Below are positions 39,994-51,530 of a stretch of DNA of 64,000 nucleotides, in pieces. The number at the start of each line of letters is the position of its first letter. The first letter of the stretch is position 1. The notes beneath the pieces were generated by a model. It was not told where the DNA came from. It searched no databases and saw only the letters and a list, made by a program, of their open reading frames with translations. This stretch comes from Sipunculus nudus (Eukaryota; Annelida; Sipuncula; Golfingiida; Sipunculidae). The stretch is taken from NCBI GenBank assembly GCA_026874595.1, contig CM049319.1, forward strand, positions 56,242,917 to 56,306,916, given 5' to 3'. Made by a program: the position numbers and the translations under genes.

Positions 39994-40138
39994 TATAAAA
40001 AGACTTGGGTGGCCAAAGTTTATATATAATATGTATTTGTGCACAGCAACCAACAGGTCAATACCTCGTCTAGAATGGAAATCCAATTTGATATTTTTAT
40101 ATTACTTTCGTTAATATAAAGTTTGTTTTATGGCAATT

Positions 40139-40208
<70 letters not shown>

Positions 40209-40296
40209 TCTCATATCCTCCTCTTATATAAAGCGCTCTAGCAGTTTTTTCTTGTAGAAAAAAAGTAACAGATTAATATATATATAAATATATATG

Positions 40297-40349
<53 letters not shown>

Positions 40350-40560
40350 GAGACATGCGAGAGAGAGAGAGATTGAGAGAGAAAGGGAAAGAAAGAGAGA
40401 GAAAGAGCAACAGAGACAAAAAAGAGGAGAGAGAGAATAACAAAGAAACAAAGAAAGAGAGAGTGTCAGAGAGAGAGAAAAAGAGAGACAAACAACATAG
40501 TGAAAAGGAAGAGAGAAAGAAAGAAAGCGACCGACAATGATCGAGAGAGAGACAGAATCA
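39936..40560. repeat. Cluster of (TA)n and GA-rich microsatellites
   Basis: (TA)n at 39939-39990, (CA)n(TA)n at 40140-40206, (TA)n at 40278-40343 and a GA/GAAA-rich block at 40350-40550, with unremarkable spacers. Confidence 0.9.
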
Positions 40561-41440
40561 CCTACACTAGTTTCAGGATTATCATTGCTTCATCCGTAAT
40601 AAGCCTTAAGCATTTTGAAAACATCAGAAACAACAGAAAAAAATAGTGCTTTCCAATATAAGGTACTCTCTCCTTTCTTAACGATTTATAATTCACATCC
40701 TCGAACCCCGCTCTGCTTTAGCCCCCGTGGCTGAACCTATTCTTTACAAAGGAATTCTTTTCACAGTTTCCTTGTCAAATATAAATCACATTCATTTCTC
40801 ATCGTCTGTGGTCAGTAACATATCAGATTTTGATGCTTCATCGCGAGCTCTGTTAATTTTTAATGGGATCCTGGGATACGCAGACCTTACCATAAAGGAA
40901 CCTTAGATAAACTGATCCAGGGTATTGTTTAGCTGCCCTGTCTTGTTATATATTAAATTTTCTTTATCCATCTCCTAAGGCTATATGATTTTTTCAACTC
41001 CGATTTCAAACAAACATGTTTATCATAAGATTCCTGTAAAAAATATAGTGTTGATTATTACGGCAGTACCCTAAGTACAAATTTTGTATTATCTCAAGAT
41101 AATGTTTACATTTTTCGTTTCTAAAAAAAAACACACAATTTTTTGGCATGGGAAAATCCTCAAAAGAACGTACTTTGTTGTGTTTATATATTATTGCGCC
41201 AATGGGAATGTATCTGTGTGTGACTGATATATGAAACCGACAGCCCTCGTTGGACTGTGTTGAAAAGATTTAGAACACTGTGCGCATGCGCACACAAATA
41301 TTTTCATGTTAACCAGGTGAGACTCAGTGGATTTCAGCTTTAATGTTAGAAAAATTTCTATGCTGGCTAATATGGATATATTTTGGCGCAAACAAAATGC
41401 ATGAAGCATGTATATAATATTTCTGCAGGTAAAAAACAAC
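40561..41440. other. No gene; one NRF1-like palindrome
   Basis: AT-rich non-coding sequence apart from the GC palindrome listed separately at 41279-41294. Confidence 0.45.
41279..41294. promoter_or_regulatory. NRF1-type palindrome
   Basis: TGTGCGCATGCGCACA is a perfect 16-bp palindrome that contains the vertebrate NRF1 consensus (YGCGCAYGCGCR). No transcription start is known nearby; the minus-strand frame across it is not supported. Confidence 0.3.
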
Positions 41441-41441
41441 T

Positions 41442-41444
<3 letters not shown>

Positions 41445-41495
<51 letters not shown>

Positions 41496-41497
41496 AT
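41445..41497. repeat. (TA)n microsatellite
   Basis: TA run with one GT interruption. Confidence 0.9.
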
Positions 41498-41508
41498 TCA
41501 GGTATACC

Positions 41509-41583
41509 TGAGTCACTACCGTCCATCACTGAAATTTCAGTCGCCTGATCAGCTGATGAGGGGAAACCGGCGGTAGTGACTCA
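41509..41583. repeat. Inverted repeat with 13-bp perfect stem
   Basis: TGAGTCACTACCG at 41509-41521 pairs perfectly with CGGTAGTGACTCA at 41571-41583; the 49-nt loop contains two smaller palindromes (ctgaaatttcag and ctgatcag). It lies between two (TA)n tracts, so it could be a tiny palindromic element. Confidence 0.6.
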
Positions 41584-41670
41584 CACAGCTGAATATATAA
41601 GGCTCTGTTGCTAAATATAGAGCGCTGTGTGACCTTTGAGGATATAGACTGTATTTACGTGGATCAATTC

Positions 41671-41671
41671 C

Positions 41672-41700
<29 letters not shown>
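41671..41700. repeat. (TA)n microsatellite
   Basis: Pure TA run. Confidence 0.9.
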
Positions 41701-41702
<2 letters not shown>

Positions 41703-42404
41703 TGTAGGCCAACCATGTTTAATTGACATGTTTTGGTCTGTACACTACTCGTAAACATGAATAACAAATGCCGACATATTTTTATGCTATCTTAATCATT
41801 TTGAAGTCATTAGTCTTTATTAATGTAGACCGGTTCTTTATACCAGATTTGCCGGTGTCAGATCCCATATATATCTTGGTCTCAAAGCCAAATGGCCTCG
41901 GTCTCTTGTCTGGTCTCGTTTTCGAGGTCGGTAGGGTTTATAAAGTATGCAACAAGTAATGCATACACTTATATAGGCTTTGTTCTCTGCCTAATGAATT
42001 CTTTATTACTCCATGTTTATTATTTCCATGTCGACAAGAATTGCTTACGCACTACACTAAGAAAAATATCTATACCTAGCTATCTTATACAGCACCTAAT
42101 GTCAAAAGGGTTAAAACTACGCACATTTATAATCCATAAGGGACAGACAGCCCCCCCCCCCCCCCCCCCCCGCCCCCAACCCACGATTAGAACTCCCCAG
42201 GGTCAAATTCCCTTTTGGACAGAAACCCCACCAGATTGAACGCAGTAGCGGATATCGTAAACGGTCTGTTCCCCTTCGGATAGAAAAACTTTAACATTCA
42301 AAACCTCACCAGGTTATTGTACGTTTTGTTTCGAGTGAGGTTGTCTTAGGATGTTTTTTAGGCGTTATAGTTCATCTTCTATCTATTCTTGTATCTTCTA
42401 ACTA
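41701..42404. other. No gene; C-run at 42151-42172
   Basis: A 115-codon frame at 41892-42239 is carried through the C-run as polyproline and has no recognised domain. Confidence 0.4.
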
Positions 42405-42750
42405 TAAAGTAAGCTATTCACCTGCCTTAATTGCTTAAGTTGTGTGATTTCTGGCTCACTTTGCCGATTTATTCATGAAAAGAAGAATTCCTGATAGCAA
42501 AATTCTTTTAATGCCCCTCTGACAATGGTTTTAACTAGTTTATCCACACGCTGTTAGCAATCATAATACATGTTGACAAACAGCGAATGCATGGAATCGG
42601 CGGGTGACCGCACATGAGCCAAATTTGAAAGATCGATAGTTGTTAGTCGTCTTGAGAATATATATAGAATGTCATTGGAAAAACTTTGGTTCCTCTGATT
42701 TTTGCCCAGCTGTTTTTGTTGGACGTTTTGGGTTTCGACTGGCGGTCATT
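42405..42750 (+). repeat. Five-copy dispersed family, copy 3
   Basis: Landmarks: 'aagctattcacctgcctt', 'gtgatttctggctcac', 'atgcccctctgacaatggtt', 'tacatgttgacaaaca', and a terminal C-run near 42756 like the one in copy 1. It is the most diverged copy. Confidence 0.45.
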
Positions 42751-43049
42751 TTGACCCCCCCCCCTATAAACACTTGGGTATAACCAAAAGGATCAAGCTT
42801 TGCAACGAGGGAACGACACTTTATTTTTATTTCATAGACATCAAATATAGGAATTAATAGATCCCTTTACATTGTATAGACTAAAAATTATGTGAATTAC
42901 AATGTCTTACTGATTGCATATAAAAATACGCATAGATATGGTAGAGATCACTTGGAATAATTAAATAAGGAATGGAACAGATATCGTTAACGACATCAGA
43001 CTGCAAACCAAGCAGACAATCACCATTAACTTCGGCAGCTTTCATGGTT
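42751..43049. other. Spacer between family copies
   Basis: AT-rich; nothing recognised. Confidence 0.4.
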
Positions 43050-43330
43050 AAAGCTATCCATTCACCTCTCTTTTGAAAAAGAATTTACGTGATTTCTGGC
43101 TTCCTCTCTGTTTATATAAATATATATATAAATGATATTTGGGTAATTCTGGTTATGAAAAGTTCTTATAATGCCTCCGTGAAGGATGTATGAACTTGAT
43201 TATCAACAACGTGTTTGTAAATACAGCTTTGTTGACAAAGGGTAAAAACATGTAACCTAAGTCGGTGGGTTTCATATATGCGGGGGTAGAAAGGTCACTT
43301 GTTCGAAAACGCCATTTGCAAAAATGAGAT
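43050..43330 (+). repeat. Five-copy dispersed family, copy 4
   Basis: Close to copy 1: 'ggttatgaaaagttcttata', 'atgcctccgtgaaggatgta', 'atgtaacctaagtcggtggg', 'cacttgttcgaaaacgccat'. A (TA)n run is inserted near 43120. Confidence 0.65.
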
Positions 43331-43434
43331 GAATAGTCCTGCCCGTATCGCGGTGGCTAACAGAAAGAGATTTGTTTACAGTAGAAACGATGTCCAGTAG
43401 GCAGTTACTACTCTTTAAGCCATAGTCCTCTTTT

Positions 43435-43870
43435 TTAAGCTAGCTATTTACCTGCCTTTTATATCGACGTTATTTGATTTATACCTCGCTCTCCGTACAT
43501 ATTAATGAACTGTGGGTTATTTCGGAAAAGTAGAGTCCATATAACGCCTCTGCGGTGGATGTATAAAAATGTTTATCTACAAGCTGATAGTAAAAGCAGC
43601 AATTTTTATAAAAACGAAAGACCATGTAGCCTTAGATAATTGGCTGCATATGTACAGCAGTTGAAAGGTAACCAGTTGCAAAACGCCCCTTGAAAATTGC
43701 TTGCAACCAGATCTTCATGTTGAATGTGTTTGGATAATTTTGGTTGCCCCCACATGTTATAAACACATGGATTTAAACAAAATTAAAAGCCTGTGTATGG
43801 TGGGATCGTCATTTCTGACTGTTTTTATAAAAGGAGCAAGAGATACTCTCTAGCTGATACACGTCAGATA
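43435..43870 (+). repeat. Five-copy dispersed family, copy 5
   Basis: A full-length-looking copy: 'taagctagctatttacctgc', 'attaatgaactgtgggttat', 'cgcctctgcggtggatgtat', 'ttgcccccacatgttataaa', 'gcctgtgtatggtgggatc', ending near 'gagcaagagatactctctag'. Together with copy 1 it defines a length of about 430 bp. Confidence 0.6.
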
Positions 43871-44539
43871 TAGAAATAAACCCCCTTAATAAAAACGTTC
43901 ATCACGTACAAGAGGGGAGGACTACTCATTATTGAGAGTGACATGCGTAGAAGCTGAATGCTTTGGTAACTTGATTAACGGGCTGTTTTTTTAACATCTC
44001 TCAAACGCTCGTCAATTCTGCCATTAAAAAATCACAACATTTGTTATCCCGGGGTAATTAAATTTATTCACAGATGTTTTCTTTGGTGATTAGTTGATTC
44101 GACTCAGTTTTTATAGACACTGTTCTAGGACAGGATGTCGAGATTTTTTATAAGATTACTGGGCGGTGATTGTGATGATTAAATCGGGAAGTGTTGTATC
44201 CGGTAAAATGACGATGATGAAGAATATATAAATAAATGCATTTATATATGTCTTTAAGTATAAATATTTATATATAGTATATATAGTTAATAATATATCC
44301 CATGCATTATATTTCGGCTTCTACACTGAACGTGAATATGAACAAGATGTTAAAGGGACATAATCAGGAGCAATATTATGCATATTCTATCCGGCAGTTT
44401 CCACGCAAAACCCTCCAAACACACAGTCTCAGTACCTCCCTTTCAGCAGTTTTTTTTTGGCCAAGTCAGTAAGGACATTTCAGAACTGACAGGCGTTGTG
44501 GCCCAGGTGAAGCACCGGGTAGACGCGCCGTGTTTTTGT
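43871..44539. other. No recognised feature
   Basis: AT-rich sequence. Confidence 0.45.
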
Positions 44540-44621
44540 TGACGCCTGTGATCGCGCCCGGTCCACTGCTTTTAACATTCGTATACAGGAGTACAGGAGT
44601 AAATCAGGGCTATATTTTGGC
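44540..44621. repeat. Dispersed repeat, copy 2 (pair with 6340-6426)
   Basis: 'ctgtgatcgcgcccggtcca' through 'gctatattttggca' parallels 6340-6426. Here it is not followed by (TA)n. Confidence 0.5.
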
Positions 44622-44814
44622 AGGTACAAATTTATTTCAATGAGAAGACACGGTTTTTCATGTTAATTCAACATGCTTTATAGGTGATAAGGCCTCTTTT
44701 ATGTTAAAATTAACACCGAACACAAATGAATATCTCTTTGAGAGAATTGACAATGGCGTCAATGGTGGTCAAATCTTTATTGCATAAGAGTTGTAAAAAC
44801 ATAATCACACTTGG

Positions 44815-44997
44815 ATGGACATCGAAGTTAAACCTCGCCGACAGCAACCTAAGAAGTTACAAACTGCTTATGATTCCAAGAAAATAACTATGTCGAAACC
44901 CCGCCACGATTTCCCGTTTCCGCTGGCGTATCCTGGCGACCAGACAGTAAAGTTAAAAAACGGCTTCATAACGAGACACTGCATCCGTCGAGACTAG
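44815..44997 (+). CDS. Small single-exon ORF, hypothetical
   Basis: A 60-codon frame starts at ATG 44815 and stops with TAG at 44995-44997. The peptide is basic and hydrophilic with no low-complexity run, and codons are GC-richer than the surroundings. AATAAA follows at about 45027. A second ATG at 44754 opens a different frame of about 44 codons that overlaps the first part, so a frameshifted retrocopy of a small gene is an alternative explanation. I recognise no domain, and no splice sites are evident. It remains a candidate only. Confidence 0.25.
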   Translation: MDIEVKPRRQQPKKLQTAYDSKKITMSKPRHDFPFPLAYPGDQTVKLKNGFITRHCIRRD

Positions 44998-45114
44998 AAG
45001 TCAGGAAGTATTGGAAATATATTATAATAAATTTTATTTGGTGTATTTATAGTACATTTTACGCTAAGCTTAAGACGTGTGTCTGACTGACTTCCGATTT
45101 CTGTTTGTTTGTCT

Positions 45115-45480
45115 GAGAATCAGTTGTAGCAGCAGCAGTAGTAGAAGCGGTAGTAACATAAGTAGCAGCAATAGTAGAAGAAGCAGTAGTAGTAGAAGTG
45201 GAAGGAGTAGTTGAAGTAGTAGTAATTGTTGTAGAAGAAGTAGTAGTGGTAGTAGTAGTTGTAGAAGTAGTAGCAGTAGTAGAAGTAGTAGCAGTAGTAG
45301 AAGTAGTAGCAGTAGTAGTAGTAGTAGTAGAAGTAGTAGCAGTAGTAGAAGCAGTAGTATCATTAGTAATAGTAAAATTAGCAGTAGTATTATTATTAGT
45401 AGTAATAGTATTAGTAGTTGTAGTATTAGTAGTAGTAGCAGAAGTGACATGTGTAATAGTATTAGTAGTAGTAATAGTAT

Positions 45481-45522
<42 letters not shown>

Positions 45523-45684
45523 CAGAAGTGACATGTGTTATAGTATAAGTAGTAGTAATAGTATTAGTAGTATTAATAGTATTAGTAGTAGTAGTAGTAG
45601 CAGAAGTGACATGTGTAATAGTAGTAGTAATAGTATTTGTTGTAGTAGTAGTAATAGTATTAGTAGTAGTAATAGTATTAGTAT

Positions 45685-45726
<42 letters not shown>

Positions 45727-45835
45727 CAGACTAGCAGCTGTAGTAGAAGCAGAAGTGACATGTGTAATAGTATTAGTAGTAGTAGTAGTGTTAGTAGAAG
45801 CAGAAGTAGTAGCAGTAGTAGTAGTCTTTATTTAT
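45115..45835. repeat. (TAG)n trinucleotide block with embedded higher-order unit
   Basis: An imperfect (GTA)n run of about 700 bp. A non-repeat phrase, gcagaagtgacatgtg(t/a)aata, recurs at 45438, 45522, 45600 and 45749 (spacings 84, 78 and 149), so part of the block arose by duplication of a larger unit. Poly-leucine, poly-valine and poly-serine frames in the block are artefacts. Confidence 0.95.
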
Positions 45836-46060
45836 TTATTTATCACAACATTCTGCAAGGCAACCTGCACCATTACAAAACTTTTGTTGTAAGCAGGGCC
45901 CTGGTCCTGATATAAAACACAGGACATTTATAAAAAACATGACAACAAAAATAAAATAGAAATACACGTTACAATGCAATTGTAAATAAAGTACTAAAAC
46001 TGTTATTATATACATAAAATCAAAAGGTTATCATGAACATTTCCCAAAAACATATCCCAA
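45836..46060 (-). mobile_element. LINE 3'-tail-like fragment
   Basis: Read on the minus strand, 'gtaatggtgcaggttgcctt' followed by 'gataaataaataaataaa' at the low-coordinate end has the form of a non-LTR retrotransposon 3' tail. There is no coding part. The (TAG)n block begins right at the tail, so the microsatellite may have grown from it. Confidence 0.35.
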
Positions 46061-46401
46061 AAACGGATCGTTAATTAACCATATGCTTAATATAATTCAT
46101 GTTATTATAAAATTATGCTAGACCTTCCCTGGGTCATCCTTACAAGAGTATTTGTGTTGACAGCATTTGTGACGACACGGCGGACGCTTTACAAGTTCAG
46201 TGCAACGGTAGCTTGTCCGACAGAATTATTGCTGAGGAATAAAAGATAAATGACCAAATTAGCGCTGACCAGAATTCCAATTTTTCACTCCAAAGTGAAT
46301 CAAACGGTGGGGCATAAATGCCAAAACGCCGGCATTTTTAAATAGGCCTAATTTTCTTATGGCATGCATGCGAAGATAATCAGGTCGTACACATGGTATG
46401 G
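46061..46401. other. No recognised feature
   Basis: Mixed composition; nothing supported. Confidence 0.4.
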
Positions 46402-46848
46402 TCCCGAGGCAGCGAAAATCTTGCGCTTCTAAAGAAGCTACTGATTTTCCCGCTGCCTGCGTTGACCGTTTATGATGCACTTAAGCACCAGGTGGCAAAA
46501 AAACTGCTGATGTGACCGGCAACCAACCAAATGTTAGTCAACAAACACTCGACAGGCATCAGGCTCCGCCCAGAAACCACGTATGGGGCCCTTCTCTCTG
46601 AGCCTGTGGCCAGTTCAAACGGTTGCAGGGGCGATGAGCTGTCACTTAAAGCGAAATTAACAACATTAGCTCCATGTATTCCTCGCTTGGCTGGTAAACC
46701 GTTTTGTCTTCCAGAACAGGGTCTCATCTGATTGGACCAAAGTACAGTGCTCCCCTCTGGTGTAGAGATTCAGGATACGAGGTCATAACAAACAGCGCTT
46801 ACGATATCGGTAGTATAGGGCTATAGGTGTCTGTATAAAGAGCGTATA
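46402..46848. repeat. ~450 bp dispersed repeat, copy 2
   Basis: Partner of 23100-23558, in the same orientation, with about 80-85% identity judged by eye over the whole length and a few short gaps (for example near 46497). The shared ends are sharp, which argues for a mobile element. Confidence 0.75.
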
Positions 46849-47798
46849 CACATGGAAGAAACATTACACACTGTACATTATCCTTGCTTTTTTAAGGGTT
46901 CGGTTTACTTGATAATTTGGAAAAATTCCTGAAGAACATATTATCTCAATAATCAAAAGATCGTGGCCAATCAACTGTTTATGAGATCGCACTTTTAAGC
47001 ACTGAAACTGTTGCACATTGACTATTTCCCGCCTTAAAATCACATGAATGAAACGCAGGCGTTTAGTATACTAGATAGGACTGCGATTCGCTCTCTTTCT
47101 GGGGGTGCCAGGCAGGGCGTCTTAATGCAAATAAACTTTTCAATTTTTCGCAAGATGAAAACGCAATAACAGTATTGGGACTTAAGTATCTAATTTCAAA
47201 ATTGTCAAACGCTAAAATACTAATGAAAATAAAAATAAAACTGACAGATTTTCGTATTTTTTCCAGGATAGCGAAGGGAATGTATGATATATCCACTCGA
47301 TTGATAAAATACTTACATTCCATCGCATATGCGGGGAGATCGTCGTTATGTTAATAGAAACGTCCATGCCATGGTTAAATTTCGGATGTGACCTACCACT
47401 ATTTCTATGCGGATCAAAATTATTATCCGAGCTCGACAACTTTGAAGTTTATCCTTTCAGACGATGTAATACATGTGATAATTGATTTATCCCAAAACAA
47501 TAGAGGGAAAGTCAAACAAATAGGCCAAAATGGCAGAACTTTTCTGATGGAAGTATTGCAGAGATTCCGAATATTTTACCGAAAAAAAGTGTTTATAATA
47601 AGAAAAAAAGTACTGTGTTGACTGCCAATTTCTGTCTTAAATAGCACTTTGTAGTATTTTGGCATACTGAATTAACTCATTAGCTTCAGTGGGGTTATGC
47701 CCCCTTACCCCCCTATAGCACCCCGCCCCCTCGAACCCCCCTTCCTTTCACCTACTTTTTATCCGCCGTTACGCAGTGCAAACATCCTGGAGAGAGCC

Positions 47799-47800
<2 letters not shown>
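46849..47800. other. No supported gene; one weak exon candidate
   Basis: On the minus strand a frame across about 47320-47439 ends at a consensus donor GGAAT/GTAAGT (47313-47319). A short start (ATGGACGTTTCT) lies in it, but no acceptor or partner exon is visible. A C-rich patch lies at 47700-47750. Confidence 0.2.

Positions 47801-47801
<1 letters not shown>

Positions 47802-47881
<80 letters not shown>
47802..47881. repeat. (TA)n microsatellite
   Basis: About 38 TA units with one TT interruption near 47870. Confidence 0.95.
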
Positions 47882-48434
47882 GCGCCTATAGCACTTGCAA
47901 TATTTCCAGCTTTGTAATGCCTTTTCCTCCCATCTTTACAAACCATTCGACGCCCATGAGTCTAGAGAGAGACAGAGAGAGGCACACAGACAGAGAGACA
48001 GACTGGCAGATAGACAGAGAAGAAAGATAACATTTTTCAGATGTCCCCTAAAATATACATTGACATGTTTGATGGAGTACCTGGTAATTTACCTTTTAGA
48101 AGAAATAACGTTCCGTAAATCCTAGTCAGATTATATATTAACATACAAGTTTCGTTACTTTGGCATTCTAATTACAGGGGTTTGAATAAAATCCGAGAAG
48201 TTATGAAGAAGATCTTGTAGTGAAAGCCCTGCTGGTGAGAACTTGAACTGTTCATTTTACAAGAAATATCGGTCTCAGGAACGCAGGCCTCTGTCATGTC
48301 TGCGGTTTTAAATATGTGCTGCTCCCGAAAAAAGTTGTTCGCATTCTATTATTCGGCTCAAACTTACTAGTTCATTAATGCATAAGTTACTGTACATTTG
48401 TGAGTATTTTTTAAGTCCTTCCTCGACTTGCATC
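47882..48434. other. No recognised feature
   Basis: A short GACA-rich run lies near 47960-48020; otherwise AT-rich. Confidence 0.45.
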
Positions 48435-48560
48435 CACATCAAAATCTAACCGATCGATTCTTTATTGGTCCATTTCCGAAATGCCTTGAAATTCCATTCA
48501 TGATTGCATGAGTTATGTTGTGAACAAACAAACACACCCACACACAAACAAGATGACCAG
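48435..48560 (+). repeat. Dispersed repeat with (AC)n tail, copy 2
   Basis: Partner of 7894-8030: 'caaaatctaaccgatcgatt', 'tattggtccatttccgaaat', 'ccattcatgattgcatgagt', then acaaacaaacacaccc. Confidence 0.5.
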
Positions 48561-48769
48561 ATGTCACGCGCTTGCCGGAAATGGAAAAAATAAAAACAGA
48601 CAGAGAGACAGACATAGAGGGGATGTTGAAACAGTCATATGAATGAGCAATGATTTGAGGGAGCAAAAACATATAATAAGTTTATGAAGCATTCTGACAC
48701 TGAATAGCTGCAGACCTTTCTAGTGTAAAATTGGCCGAGTTATAAGCATTTCTGTGAAATCTTGTTTTT

Positions 48770-50653
48770 ATGCCCCCGCCACAAAGTGGCCGGGGCATAT
48801 AGTTTTACCCATGTCCGTCATTCCGTCATTCCGTCATTCCGTCATTCCGAAATCAAACAGTTGTACGGACTTTTTTTCGCAATGCCTGCAGATATTGGCC
48901 TGATTTTTGGTGTGTGGGCAGATAATGACCAGTTCACATCGCGTTCGCGTTTCGTCCCGGTTGACCTACTTTTGACCGTTTTACGGCTCCTAAACTTAGA
49001 AAATTTCATGAAAAATAGAAATTTTCATGACAAATACACATGTACGGACTTTTTTTTCGCAATGCCTGCAGATATTGGCCTGATTTTGGTGTGTGGGCAG
49101 ATAATGACCAGTTACAGATCGAGTTCGCGTTTCGTCCCGGTTGACCTAATTTTGACCATTTTACGGCTCCTAAACTTAGAAAATGTCATGAAAAATAGAA
49201 ATTTTCATGACAAATACACATGTACGGACTTTTTTCGCAATGCCTGCAGATATTGGCCTGATTTTTGGTGTGTGGGCAGATAATGACCAGTTACAGATCG
49301 AGTTCGCGTTTCGTCCCGGTTGACCTACTTTTGACCGTTTTACGGCTCCTAAACTTAGAAAAATTCATGAAAAATAGAAATTTTCATGACAAATACACAT
49401 GTAACGACTTTTTTTCGCAATGCCTGCAGATATTGGCCTGATTTTTGGTGTGTGGGCAGATAATGACCAGTTACAGATCGAGTTCGCGTTTCGTCCCGGT
49501 TGACCTACTTTTGACCGTTTTACGGCTCCTAAACTTAGAAAAAATTCATGAAAAAAAGAAATTTTCATGACAAATACACATGTACAGCCGTTTTTAGCCC
49601 TCAGCTCATAGGCTGATGGGCTATTGTCGTCACCCAAGCTGTCCGTCTGTCCGTCCGTCTGGCTGTCTGTCCGGTGTCTGTCCGTCCGTCCGTTCCGCGT
49701 CTGTTAACTTTTACCTTGTGAGCGGGATATCTCTAAAAGGATTCACCGTTGGAATTTTATTTCATCAGTGAAGATGTATATTGATAAAATCTCGGTCAAG
49801 TTCGAAGATGGGTGACCTTGACCCATTTTTCTACATTTTAGAGCTGATTATAGAAAAACACTCAGAAGTTTATATCTCAGGAACCATTGTGTGGATTTTC
49901 ACAAAACTTACTATGATCATCGGGACTCTTGGTCTGTATGTGCTGCACAATTTTGGTGGCGCCACCTGCAATTTCTGATTTTTTAATGAAATTTAATCGG
50001 ATTTTTTCAATTTTAGCCTTTTGTGCAGGATATCTCCAAAGGTATTCAACACAGGAACTTCATTTCTTCAGTGCTATTGCATTTTATTTACAAAATCTTG
50101 GTCAAGTTCAAAGATGGGTGATCTTGACCTTCTTTTCAAGGTCACAGAGCTTAGTATAGAAAAAAACTTAGGAGCTTATTTCTCAGGAAGCATTTGGTGG
50201 ATTGTTATGAAACATGGTACATACCTCTCCAATTTAAATTTATAAATGATTATAAACTTTTGCTAATATTCTACTTTTGCAATGCAATGCTTACAGATAC
50301 TGGCTTAATGTTTGGTCTGTGGGCGCATAATGACCACTTACAGATCGAGTTCGTGTTTCATCCCAGTTAACCTATTTTTCACCATATGACAGATCCTGAA
50401 CATAGAAAATTGCATGAAAGACAGAAATTTTCATGAAAAATGCACATATATGAACTTTTTTTCACAATACCTGCAGATACTGGCCTGATTTTTGGTATGT
50501 TGCTTGATAATGACCCTTAACAGATCGAGTTAGCATTTTGCCCTTGTTGACCTACTTTTGACCATACAACACCTCCTGAACTTTTTACAAAATTTAACAA
50601 ATGTTTCTAATTTGCCCCAGGCGGGGGCATTCGTGTCGTTCCGACACATCTAG
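48770..50653 (+). mobile_element. Nested tandem-repeat element 1 (HINE-like)
   Basis: An 11-bp perfect terminal inverted repeat, ATGCCCCCGCC (48770-48780) and GGCGGGGGCAT (50620-50630). The 5' end forms a hairpin (48772-48782 with 48786-48796, 10/11 paired). It is followed by a CCGTCATT simple repeat (about 48813-48849) and tandem units of 178-181 bp (box aatgcctgca at 48881, 49061, 49239, 49419, 50285 and 50466). The 3' end has hairpin GTGTCG-ttc-CGACAC (50633-50647) followed by ATCTAG and a T tract. A subterminal 3' hairpin, insertion in T's, a microsatellite and a tandem core are features of non-autonomous Helentron-type elements. No Rep/helicase frame is present. Confidence 0.65.
49596..50270 (+). 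mobile_element. Nested tandem-repeat element 3, inside element 1
   Basis: It begins with hairpin AGCCCTCAGC...GCTGATGGGCT (49596-49622), then a GTCC/GTCT simple repeat (49639-49705), then unit-like text with GGTGGCGCCACC at 49955-49966. The phase of the surrounding 180-bp array jumps from an expected 49599 to 50285, giving an insertion of about 686 bp, which agrees with the visible boundaries. The 3' terminal structure is not obvious. The insertion point is an oligo-T tract of the host unit. Confidence 0.6.
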
Positions 50654-51530
50654 TTTTTTTCTAGTTTGACGAGATATGGTGCGAGATTTGGCGTGATTAG
50701 CAGTTCTGTCAAGTCAAGCTGGCTAAATGTCATGAAATGCCGCAAATACGGTGCGACATTTTGTGTAGTTTTTAATTCTCTCATGTCAAGCTTGCCATAT
50801 ATTACGATTGCCGGAAACAGGACCTGTGTGGCTGTAAAAGTCGCCCAGTTATAAGGATTTCTTTGAAATCTCGTTTTTTTTCTCGTTTGACGAGATACGG
50901 TGCACGATTTGTAAAAGTCGCCCAGTTATAAGGATTTCTTTGAAATCTCGTTTTTTTTTCTCGTTTGACGAGATATTGTGCACGATTTGGCGTTATTTGC
51001 AATTCTGTCATGTCAGGTTGGCAATGTGTTAAGATATGCCGACAAGTTGACCTGTGTAGCTGTCAAAATCACCGAGTTATAAGTAAGCATTTCCGTGAAA
51101 TCTCGTTTTTTTTTTCTAGTTTGACGAGATATGGCGCGAGATTTGGCAGTGTTATTTTGTCAAGCTGGTCATATATTACGATATGCCGACAACTAGACCT
51201 GTGTAACTGTAACAGTCGCTCAGTTATAACCATTTAGCTGTCATCTCTTTTTTTTTTTTTTGACGAGATATAGTGAGAGATTCGGCTTCCAGCTGACCAA
51301 ATGTTACGAAATGGCGAAAAATAGATCTGTCTAGCTGTAAAAGTTGCATAGTTATAAACATTTCCGTGAAATCTCGTTTTAATCTCGTTTGACGAGATTT
51401 GGTGCAAGATTTGACCGGTCTTGTAGTTTTGTCATGACAAGCTGTCCAAATGTTATGAAATGCCGAAAACTAGACCTGTCTGGCCGTAAATGTCGCCGAG
51501 TTATTTTCATTTCTGTGAAATCTCGTTTTT

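Noticed and set aside
40700-40740. tRNA-like phrase 'gcccccgtggctgaac'
   Set aside because: There is no box B at the right distance and no cloverleaf.
41540-41583. Hammerhead-ribozyme-like core CTGATGAG...GAAAC
   Set aside because: The spacing leaves no stem II, and stem I next to a GTC site does not pair, so the fold cannot form a hammerhead.
45070-45892. Poly-leucine, poly-valine and poly-serine frames
   Set aside because: They are translations of a (TAG)n block; three homopolymers in three frames is diagnostic of a simple repeat.
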